From: a virus
Direction: 5' to 3' (one strand)
Virus record (IMG/VR): IMGVR_UViG_3300035698_001871
Location: 1 to 24,101 of that record
Length of the DNA: 24,101 nt
The position numbers and the translations under genes are program-made. This document shows, piece by piece, positions 7,616 through 13,675 of this stretch. Position 1 is the stretch's first letter, and each line of letters opens with the position of its first letter. Below the pieces are notes generated by a model. It searched no databases and was not told the origin of the DNA. It saw only the letters and a list, made by a program, of their open reading frames with translations.

Positions 7616-9985
7616 TTAGTTAAAGACTAAATAGTTATAAGTCTCAGTACCAGCAGCAGCTGTATTATCAGCTGTTCTAACTGTGAATGAAACTCCAGCA
7701 TTCTTTGATAAGATAAAAAGGCTCTTACTTGTATTTTCAAGAGCTCCTGCATTGACATTTGCAGGAGTTAAAACAACTATTGAGCTTGCTGTTATTGATG
7801 TATTTGCTACTACTTTAGAAGCTGCTGCTGCAAGTGTAAAAGTTCCAGAGTTTCCATTAGTTGATAATACATTTATATACCTTAAAAATGTTGGGTTTTC
7901 TGTAGTATTTGCCATTCGCATTACTAAGCCGCCTTCTGGCCCACGAAGATTAACCCTGTCACTAGCATCCATGCCTAACACATTCATTGCTACCCCTGTT
8001 GAGTCATACCATCTAAGAACTGTATTATTAGCATATGACGACCCAGTAGAATGATAATTGTAAGAGCCATCTGATCCACCTGATCCATGAGAAAGAATCA
8101 GTGTGGTTGCTGAAGAATTAGAAAGATAATTAACCCCTCTTGATGTGTCCTTTGGCTCTGTAGGAAAGTTTGTTATGTATAGAAATCGATTGAAAGTGGC
8201 CAGAGCTTCAATATCCACACCAGGCTCAGAAGTAGAGGAGTAATATCCACCTATAAATGTATTATCATCTCCTTCGTCTATATCTATTACAATTGTTGCA
8301 TCAGATACAAATCTAGGCTGCAGAAACATATTTAGCCGAGGAACCTCAACCCCGTTAGCTTCCATGTGAATACATTTTGTAGCTGCTCCCCCAGCACTTT
8401 CAAACCATGGTGTGATAAAGGTATTATTATGCCCTCCATTCATGTATAGGATTATACCAGAAGGAACTGAAGTTTCAAGTCCTGAGATGGTATTACCTTT
8501 AGGACGTAAGTCATTAGTGACATCTGATATAAATCCCATAGCATAGGTAGTTGTAGTGTGTATCCTTACATTATCTAATACACAAGCATTAGTGCTATTA
8601 GATCTTAGCGGAACCGCATTATAGTAAGTGCCAAGTTCAACACCTTTATCAGCTATGTTAACCTCAAGATGCCCAGCCTGTAATTCGATACAGCCAAGAA
8701 ATCTAAAAGCGGTTCCACCAACTGTATCAACCTTAATATTCTCAAGAATTCCATTACATCGTCTAAGGATAAGTCCATCACCAGTGGCTACTCCACCATT
8801 TAGTTTGAAGTCTCTAAAGGTAATATCAGTCCAGCCATTCTGGGCACCAGCACTGGTAACTTCTATAATATGAGCAGCGTTAGTAACTTGGTTAAATCCA
8901 GTTTGGTATCCCTGCCCTTCAATATTAATAGTGTCAAAAGATGCAGCTATAGTAATCTGCACCTCATCATCTATATCATAGGATCCATTTATTTGGAGCT
9001 TTCCTTTATTAATCATATCAGCAACTGCATAATTAGCGTAGATTGCATTATTAGTTGAAGTCTCAGCTATTGAAACACCATACCACTCAATCTCAACAGG
9101 TTGTGCAGTTCCCCAAACAACTTCTGACGTTGCATTGGTAAAGATGTAGATTGGGTAAATACCAGCCTCTACATGTCCATTATTAGTTACAACACACCCA
9201 GCTTCAATAGTCACAACATTTCCTCTGCCTTCCCAGAAGACTGAGGTATTTGCATTAATGGTTAAGTTACTTGCTACAGTCTCAGGTTCGCTGATTAATA
9301 GGCTTACTGAATCAGTTCCAATGTAAGTGGTTACTGCAACAAGGCTGTTAAACCAAGAAGAATGAAGTACTGTACCATTAGAGAAGTCTATATCACCAGC
9401 TCCAGCAAATATCTGGTAATTTCCAGCTTCTATATTATTTATATTTGATATAGTGTCAGCAACAGCTATGGTGATAATATGAGGGGATTCCCACTTGAGA
9501 ATGACATCATCTCCGACTGCCATGTCTGCAGTGGTAGTTTCAGCTTCTGAGATTACCATAGTTAAGGTATCATCAGAGGTTACATCTAAGGCTTCGTCAA
9601 GACAGGAAAACCATGAGGAACGGACTATTGAGCCTGCTGCGAAGTCTATATCACCTGTGCCTACAAATATTTGGTAGTCTTTTGCTTCTATGTCGTAAGT
9701 GTTGATGGTAAGCTGACCTGTGTTGTTTATAGCTCCATCATTGATAAATTTGAGTTTGATGTTTACTGGGATTGTTAAGGCAGTGGTTGCTTCGACTTGG
9801 GCGATGTAGAGGGTTTGTTCAATAGCGCCTATGGCAGTGACTGCAGCATCTATAGTGGCATAAGATCGAGTATCAGACCAGATGCCAGAGGTCTTGGTCA
9901 TAATGATGTCTGTGCAGTAGGTAGTAGCTGCTATGTTTAGGAAGAATAAGAAGGCTAGGCCTAGGCCTTTAAGTATGTCTTTCAT
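7616..9985 (-). CDS. Tailspike-like parallel beta-helix protein with signal peptide
   Basis: 789 residues. An N-terminal Sec-like signal (about 1-24: MKDILKGLGLAFLFFLNIAA followed by TTYC) is unusual for a virion protein. Residues about 95-330 contain three degenerate repeats of roughly 85 residues, built on YQIF-x-G-x-GDIDF and SSWF-x-x-L and ending ISEAET or ISEPET. From about 340 to 640 a typical right-handed beta-helix follows (IEGQGYQTGF, ITFRDFKLNGGVATGDGLIL, NTFIGGYYSS), as in pectate-lyase-fold phage depolymerases. The last 100 residues may form a trimerisation or knob domain. The inverted repeat 9995-10019 sits 9 bases upstream. Host-glycan binding or cleavage is the likely role; no catalytic residues can be assigned. 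Confidence 0.8.
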   Translation of the reverse strand: MKDILKGLGLAFLFFLNIAATTYCTDIIMTKTSGIWSDTRSYATIDAAVTAIGAIEQTLYIAQVEATTALTIPVNIKLKFINDGAINNTGQLTINTYDIEAKDYQIFVGTGDIDFAAGSIVRSSWFSCLDEALDVTSDDTLTMVISEAETTTADMAVGDDVILKWESPHIITIAVADTISNINNIEAGNYQIFAGAGDIDFSNGTVLHSSWFNSLVAVTTYIGTDSVSLLISEPETVASNLTINANTSVFWEGRGNVVTIEAGCVVTNNGHVEAGIYPIYIFTNATSEVVWGTAQPVEIEWYGVSIAETSTNNAIYANYAVADMINKGKLQINGSYDIDDEVQITIAASFDTINIEGQGYQTGFNQVTNAAHIIEVTSAGAQNGWTDITFRDFKLNGGVATGDGLILRRCNGILENIKVDTVGGTAFRFLGCIELQAGHLEVNIADKGVELGTYYNAVPLRSNSTNACVLDNVRIHTTTTYAMGFISDVTNDLRPKGNTISGLETSVPSGIILYMNGGHNNTFITPWFESAGGAATKCIHMEANGVEVPRLNMFLQPRFVSDATIVIDIDEGDDNTFIGGYYSSTSEPGVDIEALATFNRFLYITNFPTEPKDTSRGVNYLSNSSATTLILSHGSGGSDGSYNYHSTGSSYANNTVLRWYDSTGVAMNVLGMDASDRVNLRGPEGGLVMRMANTTENPTFLRYINVLSTNGNSGTFTLAAAASKVVANTSITASSIVVLTPANVNAGALENTSKSLFILSKNAGVSFTVRTADNTAAAGTETYNYLVFN

Positions 9986-9994
9986 GATGTCTCC

Positions 9995-10019
9995 AGATGG
10001 TTTATATATTGAACGATCT
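9995..10019 (-). promoter_or_regulatory. 25-bp inverted repeat, site 4
   Basis: Minus-strand sense: AGATCGTTCAAT, centre, complement of AGATGGTTTATA. It lies between the PLA2-like gene and the tailspike, 9 bases before the tailspike ATG. Confidence 0.75.
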
Positions 10020-10025
10020 TAGTAA

Positions 10026-10505
10026 CTACCTATTCCTGGGATCTTTGGGTTCTGTGTCATTGACTAAGAATTTATACTCTATGTCTTCCTTCTTAGGTGT
10101 GACTCCTTTAGAAAATGACCTGCCTCCACCATAACTTACTGCTGTGTAGTAAGTCATTATCCTACGTAGATGTATGATGTCGAGGGTTTGGTCTTCTATA
10201 CCGTAAGGTGTGTAAGGAATAGTTTGGATAACTATTAGCATATTCCAGATGAAGACTAGGTCTGCTATGACTTTGTCTTCTGGAGTTTCACCTTCCCAGT
10301 ACATCCAGTCGTGTGGGCGACAAGCAAGAAACATACTCTCACCCCAGTTGGTGTCTGGGACGAGATAGTCACCTAGTCCACCAGGGCCACACCCTCCTGT
10401 ATGAGCGTCTATTTTTTCATTAGTAGCATCACGGTAAGAAGTAGGGACTAGGAGATTGAAGCCTTCTATTTCGACTATGATTAGTGTCCATTTACCAGCT
10501 TTCAT
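10026..10505 (-). CDS. Phospholipase A2-like protein
   Basis: 159 residues. Residues 38-69 carry the hallmark of the PLA2 fold: a glycine-rich loop (GCGPGGLGDYLVPD, possible Ca2+ site) and then ACRPHDWMY, in which H65-D66 would be the catalytic dyad and Y69 the usual following tyrosine. PLA2 enzymes cleave the sn-2 ester of phospholipids. There is no signal peptide; cysteines are few. GGGGAGAAGAG precedes the ATG, which overlaps the endolysin stop (ATGA). Position right after the endolysin suggests help in lysis or membrane passage; a virion-borne entry enzyme, as with the parvovirus PLA2, is another possibility. Activity is inferred. Confidence 0.75.
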   Translation of the reverse strand: MKAGKWTLIIVEIEGFNLLVPTSYRDATNEKIDAHTGGCGPGGLGDYLVPDTNWGESMFLACRPHDWMYWEGETPEDKVIADLVFIWNMLIVIQTIPYTPYGIEDQTLDIIHLRRIMTYYTAVSYGGGRSFSKGVTPKKEDIEYKFLVNDTEPKDPRNR

Positions 10506-10816
10506 CTCTTCTCCCCAAACGAGTAATGATTACCGTCTCCGCCTTTGAATCTCCCTCCCCATGACCCACCTATTGATTCCCAGAATTCTCCTAAAGATAA
10601 GTGGTCTGAGGTTTTTCTTAGGTAAATTCCATCTTTGAACAAGTTAAGGTCTTGAGCTAATCTCTTATAATGAAAGGATCCTTTCCTATGCCCAGTCTTA
10701 GCATATGCATCTCCTAAGGTAATCTCATAACCTTTTACATACGCAAAGAGGATAAGTAAGACAAGCATCTTAGCAAACTCACTCTGCCTCTGTCTCAGTG
10801 TTAGTTTCAGGCTCAA
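10502..10816 (-). CDS. M15-family (VanY-like) peptidase endolysin
   Basis: 104 residues, the size of small phage M15 endolysins. The family binds one Zn2+ and cuts peptide bonds in peptidoglycan stem peptides. Visible ligands are H49 and D56 (SFHYKRLAQDLNLF) and H97 (GDGNHYS), with D94 as probable catalytic acid; the segment FWESIGGSWGGRF (78-90) is typical of the family. The start is a TTG at 10816 with GGAAGG 9 bases upstream, inside the end of the preceding gene; starting at the internal ATG (codon 17) would delete the conserved first helix. No signal peptide, so it probably needs a holin. Confidence 0.88.
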   Translation of the reverse strand: MSLKLTLRQRQSEFAKMLVLLILFAYVKGYEITLGDAYAKTGHRKGSFHYKRLAQDLNLFKDGIYLRKTSDHLSLGEFWESIGGSWGGRFKGGDGNHYSFGEKR

Positions 10817-11351
10817 CGTTGATTATCCTTCCACTCTTAAGTCCTGCAGCTATTCCACGATCTTTAAACCCTTGAAGTTCCTCAGGGCTTAACTGCATGT
10901 GAGCTGAGAGAGTCTGGGTTTTAATAGGAGCGCGATGACCACTTAGTTCTAACATGACTGTGTTAGCTACTTTAACCTTATCCATTATAGTTAGTTCTAT
11001 TTCATCATCAAAGGCTTCTTGATAAATATTTAGTGCCTTGTTAGTTATAACTCTAATTTTTTCTGTGACTTTTTTCGTCTCATCGTCTCGTTCCAGGCGA
11101 ATTTCAGAAAGTTTTTTCTGGCCAAGTTCTGAGTTTAATGTGTTAGAAACAGTCTGAGGATGAATATGGAGGATCTCAGCGATTTCAGTACCTTTAAAGC
11201 CCCGCGCTGCGAGATTAACAATCTCATGATTCCGCTGCCAGAGTGCCTTGATGTCAGGAGTTTTTCGTTCCTCTACTCTCCTTTCATCTGGCTCTCTAAA
11301 CTCAAACCCGTAAAGTCCGTTTCTTGTTTCTATACCTTCTAACCCAGACAT
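10779..11351 (-). CDS. Terminase small subunit-like HTH protein
   Basis: 190 residues. A helix-turn-helix at about 43-75 (GFKGTEIAEILHIHPQTVSN) is followed by long charged helices (about 80-150) and an acidic tail (ETNTETEAE). This order, DNA-binding domain then helical oligomerisation region, fits terminase small subunits that recognise the packaging site. AAAGGAG precedes the ATG, and a strong minus-strand promoter lies 35 bases upstream, making it the first gene of the leftward operon. TerL is three genes downstream. As the only obvious HTH protein here, a transcriptional-regulator role, even of the 25-bp repeats, cannot be excluded. Confidence 0.72.
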   Translation of the reverse strand: MSGLEGIETRNGLYGFEFREPDERRVEERKTPDIKALWQRNHEIVNLAARGFKGTEIAEILHIHPQTVSNTLNSELGQKKLSEIRLERDDETKKVTEKIRVITNKALNIYQEAFDDEIELTIMDKVKVANTVMLELSGHRAPIKTQTLSAHMQLSPEELQGFKDRGIAAGLKSGRIINVEPETNTETEAE

Positions 11352-11385
11352 TAACTATCTCCTTTAATTCATTTCTAATAGTATC

Positions 11386-11414
11386 ATGATAACACAAGAA
11401 CATTAAAATGTCAA
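11386..11414 (-). promoter_or_regulatory. Sigma70-type promoter of the leftward operon
   Basis: On the minus strand, TTGACA (11414-11409), a 17-base spacer and TATCAT (11391-11386). The expected start is near 11379, about 28 bases before the ATG of the first gene. It should drive the packaging, lysis and virion genes, although virion genes far downstream may need further control. Confidence 0.75.
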
Positions 11415-11509
11415 CGTAATTTTTAGTGAATTTGTTCCACCTAGACCTAACACCTTTAGTCTAACACCTTAATCTTAACTCTGGGATCTGCTAACTATTG
11501 GCCCAGACC

Positions 11510-11534
11510 AGACCATTTAATTATTAAACGATCT
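11510..11534. promoter_or_regulatory. 25-bp inverted repeat, site 5 (symmetrical, control region)
   Basis: AGACCATTTAAT, centre T, complement of AGATCGTTTAAT; only 2 arm mismatches. It lies between the divergent promoters, about 95 and 157 bases from their -35 boxes. Confidence 0.8.
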
Positions 11535-11691
11535 GTTACGGGAACGATGCGTGGCACGCTGTCACACAATGCACAACATGGTGTTATTATAAAAACTTGC
11601 TCCAAAATGTATAGGTGGTAACCCCCGCACTATCAAGTAAAACTTCCCCCATTGGATTGCATAGTATTATTATACAATGATACGATTTATG

Positions 11692-11719
11692 TTGACATTG
11701 AGGTGTGATCATGTATTAT
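11692..11719 (+). promoter_or_regulatory. Sigma70-type promoter of cassette 1
   Basis: TTGACA, 16-base spacer, TATTAT. Spacer and -10 share GGTGT, GATCATGTAT with the promoter at 12343, so the two look duplicated. It drives the one-gene unit that ends at the terminator 12212-12246. Confidence 0.7.
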
Positions 11720-11725
11720 TTAATT

Positions 11726-11745
11726 ACATGAATATTTGTTCATGT
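11726..11745. promoter_or_regulatory. Palindrome at the cassette 1 start point
   Basis: Perfect 7-bp arms ACATGAA and TTCATGT around TATTTG, placed just where transcription from 11692-11719 should begin. It could be an operator or a 5' RNA hairpin. It is unrelated to the 25-bp repeat. Confidence 0.5.
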
Positions 11746-11776
11746 GAATGGTTCTTTGACAATTGAATAACAAACC

Positions 11777-11790
11777 GAACGTTCCATGTT
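11777..11790 (+). repeat. Left arm of 14-bp inverted repeat around cassette gene A
   Basis: GAACGTTCCATGTT, exactly complementary to 12192-12205. It lies in the 5' leader of gene A; its partner lies just after the stop codon. Confidence 0.75.
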
Positions 11791-11820
11791 GTCACATCCA
11801 ACATGAAAGGGATAACCAAC

Positions 11821-12180
11821 ATGGAAAATACAATAGGTCAAATGATCGGCAAGATCAAACACTCGATGAGTGTCACTAATGACAATAAAGAGAAAACCAG
11901 TATCATGGTGACGTTTGATTTTAGTACCGCCACTGACGTTGACATCAAATCATGGCTATGCGGTTCGAGGGCGATAGCATTTCAGCGCCCTGCTAGGTCA
12001 TTGAGTAAAGGTGAAATCGATGCATTGTCGGGAACAGTGGTAATTGCCCAGAATGCCGGCGTGAAGGTCAAATCGCGTGATGAAATTGAACGTGATGCAC
12101 TGGCTGCTATGAGTAGCATGGACAAAGAACAACAAACCGCATTTTTGCAGAAGATGGCCGATAGCATGAAAACCGAATAA
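11821..12180 (+). CDS. Unknown cassette protein A (moron-like)
   Basis: 119 residues from ATG 11821 (GAAAGGG 9 bases upstream; the ATG at 11803 lacks a ribosome site). N-terminal half has a strand-like STIMVTF-type segment (TSIMVTFDFS), the middle carries a tryptophan and an Arg-rich stretch (SWLCGSRAIAFQRPARSLSK), and the C-terminus is a charged helix (AAMSSMDKEQQTAFLQKMAD). It resembles the 124-residue protein at 16226 in layout. The gene has its own promoter and terminator, and codons such as TCG, GCG, ACG and ATC are commoner than in its neighbours. The unit is also bracketed by a 14-bp inverted repeat. This suggests an acquired, independently expressed gene. Function unknown. Confidence 0.8.
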   Translation: MENTIGQMIGKIKHSMSVTNDNKEKTSIMVTFDFSTATDVDIKSWLCGSRAIAFQRPARSLSKGEIDALSGTVVIAQNAGVKVKSRDEIERDALAAMSSMDKEQQTAFLQKMADSMKTE

Positions 12181-12191
12181 CATAACCAGAT

Positions 12192-12205
12192 AACATGGAA
12201 CGTTC
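12192..12205 (-). repeat. Right arm of 14-bp inverted repeat around cassette gene A
   Basis: AACATGGAACGTTC, exact reverse complement of 11777-11790, 7 bases before the terminator stem. The two arms could pair in the mRNA. Confidence 0.75.
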
Positions 12206-12211
12206 ACAATC

Positions 12212-12246
12212 AAAGGTCATTAGTTAATTCTAATGGCCTTTTTTTT
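12212..12246 (+). terminator. Rho-independent terminator of cassette 1
   Basis: A 12-bp stem (AAAGGTCATTAG with CTAATGGCCTTT, one G-U pair), a 6-base loop and an eight-T run. It ends the transcript of gene A. Confidence 0.88.
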
Positions 12247-12285
12247 ATACCTATTCATCTATGGTGTAACTAGGGGATATGACAT

Positions 12286-12310
12286 AGATCGTTTAAACAT
12301 TAAATGATCT
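12286..12310. promoter_or_regulatory. 25-bp inverted repeat, site 6 (symmetrical, promoter-linked)
   Basis: AGATCGTTTAAA, centre C, complement of AGATCATTTAAT; 2 arm mismatches. It ends 32 bases before the -35 of the promoter at 12343. Confidence 0.8.
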
Positions 12311-12342
12311 ATTACCACTATCACAATACACTGAATAATACG

Positions 12343-12371
12343 TTGACAATACGGTGTAGATCATGTATGAT
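12343..12371 (+). promoter_or_regulatory. Sigma70-type promoter of the rightward operon
   Basis: TTGACA, 17-base spacer, TATGAT; the spacer ends GATCATG like the promoter at 11692. The symmetrical inverted repeat 12286-12310 ends 32 bases before the -35. The predicted leader is long, about 200 bases. Confidence 0.75.
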
Positions 12372-12400
12372 GTATTTAATGTATTGATGTATTGATGTAT
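12363..12400 (+). repeat. Five spaced ATGTAT direct repeats
   Basis: ATGTAT begins at 12363, 12370, 12379, 12387 and 12395, so the period is 7-9 bases. The first copy overlaps the -10 box. This may be low-complexity AT sequence, a regulator site or part of an unwinding element. Confidence 0.6.
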
Positions 12401-12532
12401 ATAATGTTTGTCACATGGACACCCCTCATATATAAAAAAAAATAATAAACTAACTATATAACTATGTGTGTATACTAAGTACTGCATACAAATATAATGG
12501 GTTGGGACGGATGTAGCAAACATAATATACGG

Positions 12533-12560
12533 TAATACGTAATACATAATACGTAATACA
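12533..12560 (+). repeat. Four 7-bp tandem repeats (TAATACR)
   Basis: TAATACG, TAATACA, TAATACG, TAATACA without gaps, ending 11 bases before the Shine-Dalgarno of the gene at 12585. They look like iterons or a cooperative regulator site. Confidence 0.7.
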
Positions 12561-12584
12561 TTTAAACTTAAGGAGGAATAACTA

Positions 12585-13241
12585 ATGGGAATAAGTGCAG
12601 AAGTTAAACAGGAGAGTAGTGTACCAGTGCAGAGTAGAGTTAGTCTGATTAGTTTAGCAGAGCTGTGTTATTACTGGGATGTCACAGGGTATGAGATTAA
12701 GAGCATGAGTCAGCTGTTGAGTTGGAGTGCAGAGTTACTATGTGATGTGTTAAGAGCGAATGGGAAGCTGCCGGTTAGTATTACTTCAGTAGCAGAGGCT
12801 AAGAGATTTATGGAGGAGAAGGGGTTGTTCCAGCCGAGTATGAAAAAGAGGAGTTTTAAGAAGATAGGTAATGCTATCACGTTTGAGAATTTGAGGAATG
12901 AGGGGATAGACCCTAAACAGTATACTCCTGTAGCTCATAAGATATTGCATAATAAGAAGAGTGTGGAGGTAGCGCCTGAAACTGATCAGAGAAGGATTAT
13001 GGGTGTTATCTTTGAGGAGGAGGCAGAGGAAAGAAGGAAGCTAGAAAAAGAACGGATAGCGATGAAAGAAAAGATTAAAGATCATGGAGAGGAGATGGGG
13101 TTTGTTCCTGGGCCTATTAAAGAGGATGAAGAGCCTGTGGTGATTAAAGAGGGTGGGAATACTGATGAAGAGATAGATGCGTTACAAAGGCAGCAAGAGG
13201 CTAAGGATAAGAGACAGCTGGAGGAGATTGCTGAGATGTGA
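12585..13241 (+). CDS. Unknown early protein with charged C-terminus
   Basis: 218 residues. An N-terminal region of about 90 residues (LAELCYYWDVTGYEIKSMSQ, then LSWSAELLCDVLRANG) looks like a small helical domain that could bind DNA. The middle is basic (KKRSFKKIG), and residues about 140-218 are highly charged and probably coiled-coil (EEEAEERRKLEKERIAMKEK). TAAGGAGGAAT gives a strong start. It follows tandem TAATACR repeats and a promoter, the position where phages often keep a replication initiator or early regulator. No family is recognised, so that is only a contextual suggestion. Confidence 0.8.
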   Translation: MGISAEVKQESSVPVQSRVSLISLAELCYYWDVTGYEIKSMSQLLSWSAELLCDVLRANGKLPVSITSVAEAKRFMEEKGLFQPSMKKRSFKKIGNAITFENLRNEGIDPKQYTPVAHKILHNKKSVEVAPETDQRRIMGVIFEEEAEERRKLEKERIAMKEKIKDHGEEMGFVPGPIKEDEEPVVIKEGGNTDEEIDALQRQQEAKDKRQLEEIAEM

Positions 13242-13256
13242 GATGTGATTGGTAAC

Positions 13257-13281
13257 AGTTCGTTCGGGAATTGAACGGTCT
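13257..13281. promoter_or_regulatory. 25-bp inverted repeat, site 7 (promoter-linked)
   Basis: AGTTCGTTCGGG, centre A, complement of AGACCGTTCAAT; both arms carry GTTC. It ends 51 bases before the -35 at 13333. Confidence 0.75.
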
Positions 13282-13332
13282 GTGGTTACGGCTGTAATTA
13301 CCGACTGTAATCAAAATAACGGGTGAAAGGGG

Positions 13333-13362
13333 TTGACATTGTCATTGAAATTATGGTATGAT
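13333..13362 (+). promoter_or_regulatory. Sigma70-type promoter with palindromic -10 region
   Basis: TTGACA, 18-base spacer, TATGAT. It should drive the gene at 13435 and the small-gene run after it. A 25-bp repeat (13257-13281) ends 51 bases before the -35. Confidence 0.75.
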
Positions 13363-13374
13363 ACCATAGGTATC
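13353..13374. promoter_or_regulatory. Two overlapping palindromes on the -10 box
   Basis: ATGGTAT-G-ATACCAT (13353-13367) is a perfect palindrome covering the -10 box TATGAT, and GATACC-ATA-GGTATC (13360-13374) overlaps it. A dimeric repressor bound here would block RNA polymerase. The sequence is unrelated to the 25-bp repeat, so a second regulator is implied. Confidence 0.55.
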
Positions 13375-13395
13375 AATGAGTGAAGAACATTGGTA

Positions 13396-13420
13396 ATAAC
13401 TTTCAAACAATAAACTACAA
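13396..13420 (+). promoter_or_regulatory. Degraded copy of the 25-bp repeat
   Basis: The core CTTTCAAACAATAAAC matches 14 of 16 core bases of site 12 (23716); outer bases have diverged. It abuts the AAAGGAGG of the gene at 13435, the usual position for these sites. Confidence 0.4.
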
Positions 13421-13434
13421 AGGAGGTGAGTAAG

Positions 13435-13671
13435 GTGAGTAAAGTATCAGAATCAGATGTACATGATGCCTGTCAGGTGATAGTTAACAATTCAAAGAGT
13501 AAGGCTCCTAATTATGCTATTAACTATGCCAAGGTAGGGATAACTATGAGTGGGCATGAGTTGTATGTTCAATGTCTTTATATCTTAAACAATATAACTC
13601 ATTGGCGTGGAGAGGATGCTAAGGCTGTTAGAGAAACATTGAAGGTGTTTGTGAAAGATTACAGGAGATAA
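13435..13671 (+). CDS. Small unknown early protein
   Basis: 78 residues, mostly helical (HDACQVIVNNSKSKAPNYAI, then LYVQCLYILNNITHW). The start is a GTG at 13435, 8 bases after AGGAGG; an in-frame GTG at 13426 lies inside the ribosome site and cannot be it. First gene after the promoter at 13333. A degraded copy of the 25-bp repeat (13396-13420) lies directly before the ribosome site. No family recognised. Confidence 0.7.
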   Translation: MSKVSESDVHDACQVIVNNSKSKAPNYAINYAKVGITMSGHELYVQCLYILNNITHWRGEDAKAVRETLKVFVKDYRR

Positions 13672-13675
13672 ACTA

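Larger units (their letters stand above)
11352..11820. other. Divergent control region between late and early genes
   Basis: About 470 bases without a supported gene. It holds a minus-strand promoter (11386-11414), a 25-bp inverted repeat (11510-11534), a plus-strand promoter (11692-11719), a 20-bp palindrome at its start point (11726-11745) and one arm of a long-distance inverted repeat (11777-11790). I could not assign 11535-11690. Confidence 0.75.
12247..12584. other. AT-rich control region, candidate replication origin
   Basis: About 340 bases without a supported gene: a symmetrical 25-bp repeat (12286-12310), a promoter (12343-12371), five spaced ATGTAT copies (12363-12400), an A-rich tract (about 12434-12446) and four TAATACR units (12533-12560) just before the ribosome site of the next gene. 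Confidence 0.6.

Noticed and set aside
7683-9677. Several plus-strand frames of 60-123 codons inside the tailspike
   Set aside because: Complement of a low-complexity beta-helix gene; no start signals and no domains.
11556-11570. GTTACGGGAAC inverted repeat in the divergent region
   Set aside because: Short and with wrong spacing for the 25-bp site; no second copy seen.
12293-12547. 84-codon open frame on the minus strand in the AT-rich control region
   Set aside because: No ribosome site, composition dominated by Tyr/Ile from AT-rich repeats, and it lies across the promoter and repeat elements of the plus-strand operon.
12533-12560. TAATACG as a T7-type promoter start
   Set aside because: Only the first seven bases agree; the rest of the T7-class promoter is absent and the motif is tandemly repeated.
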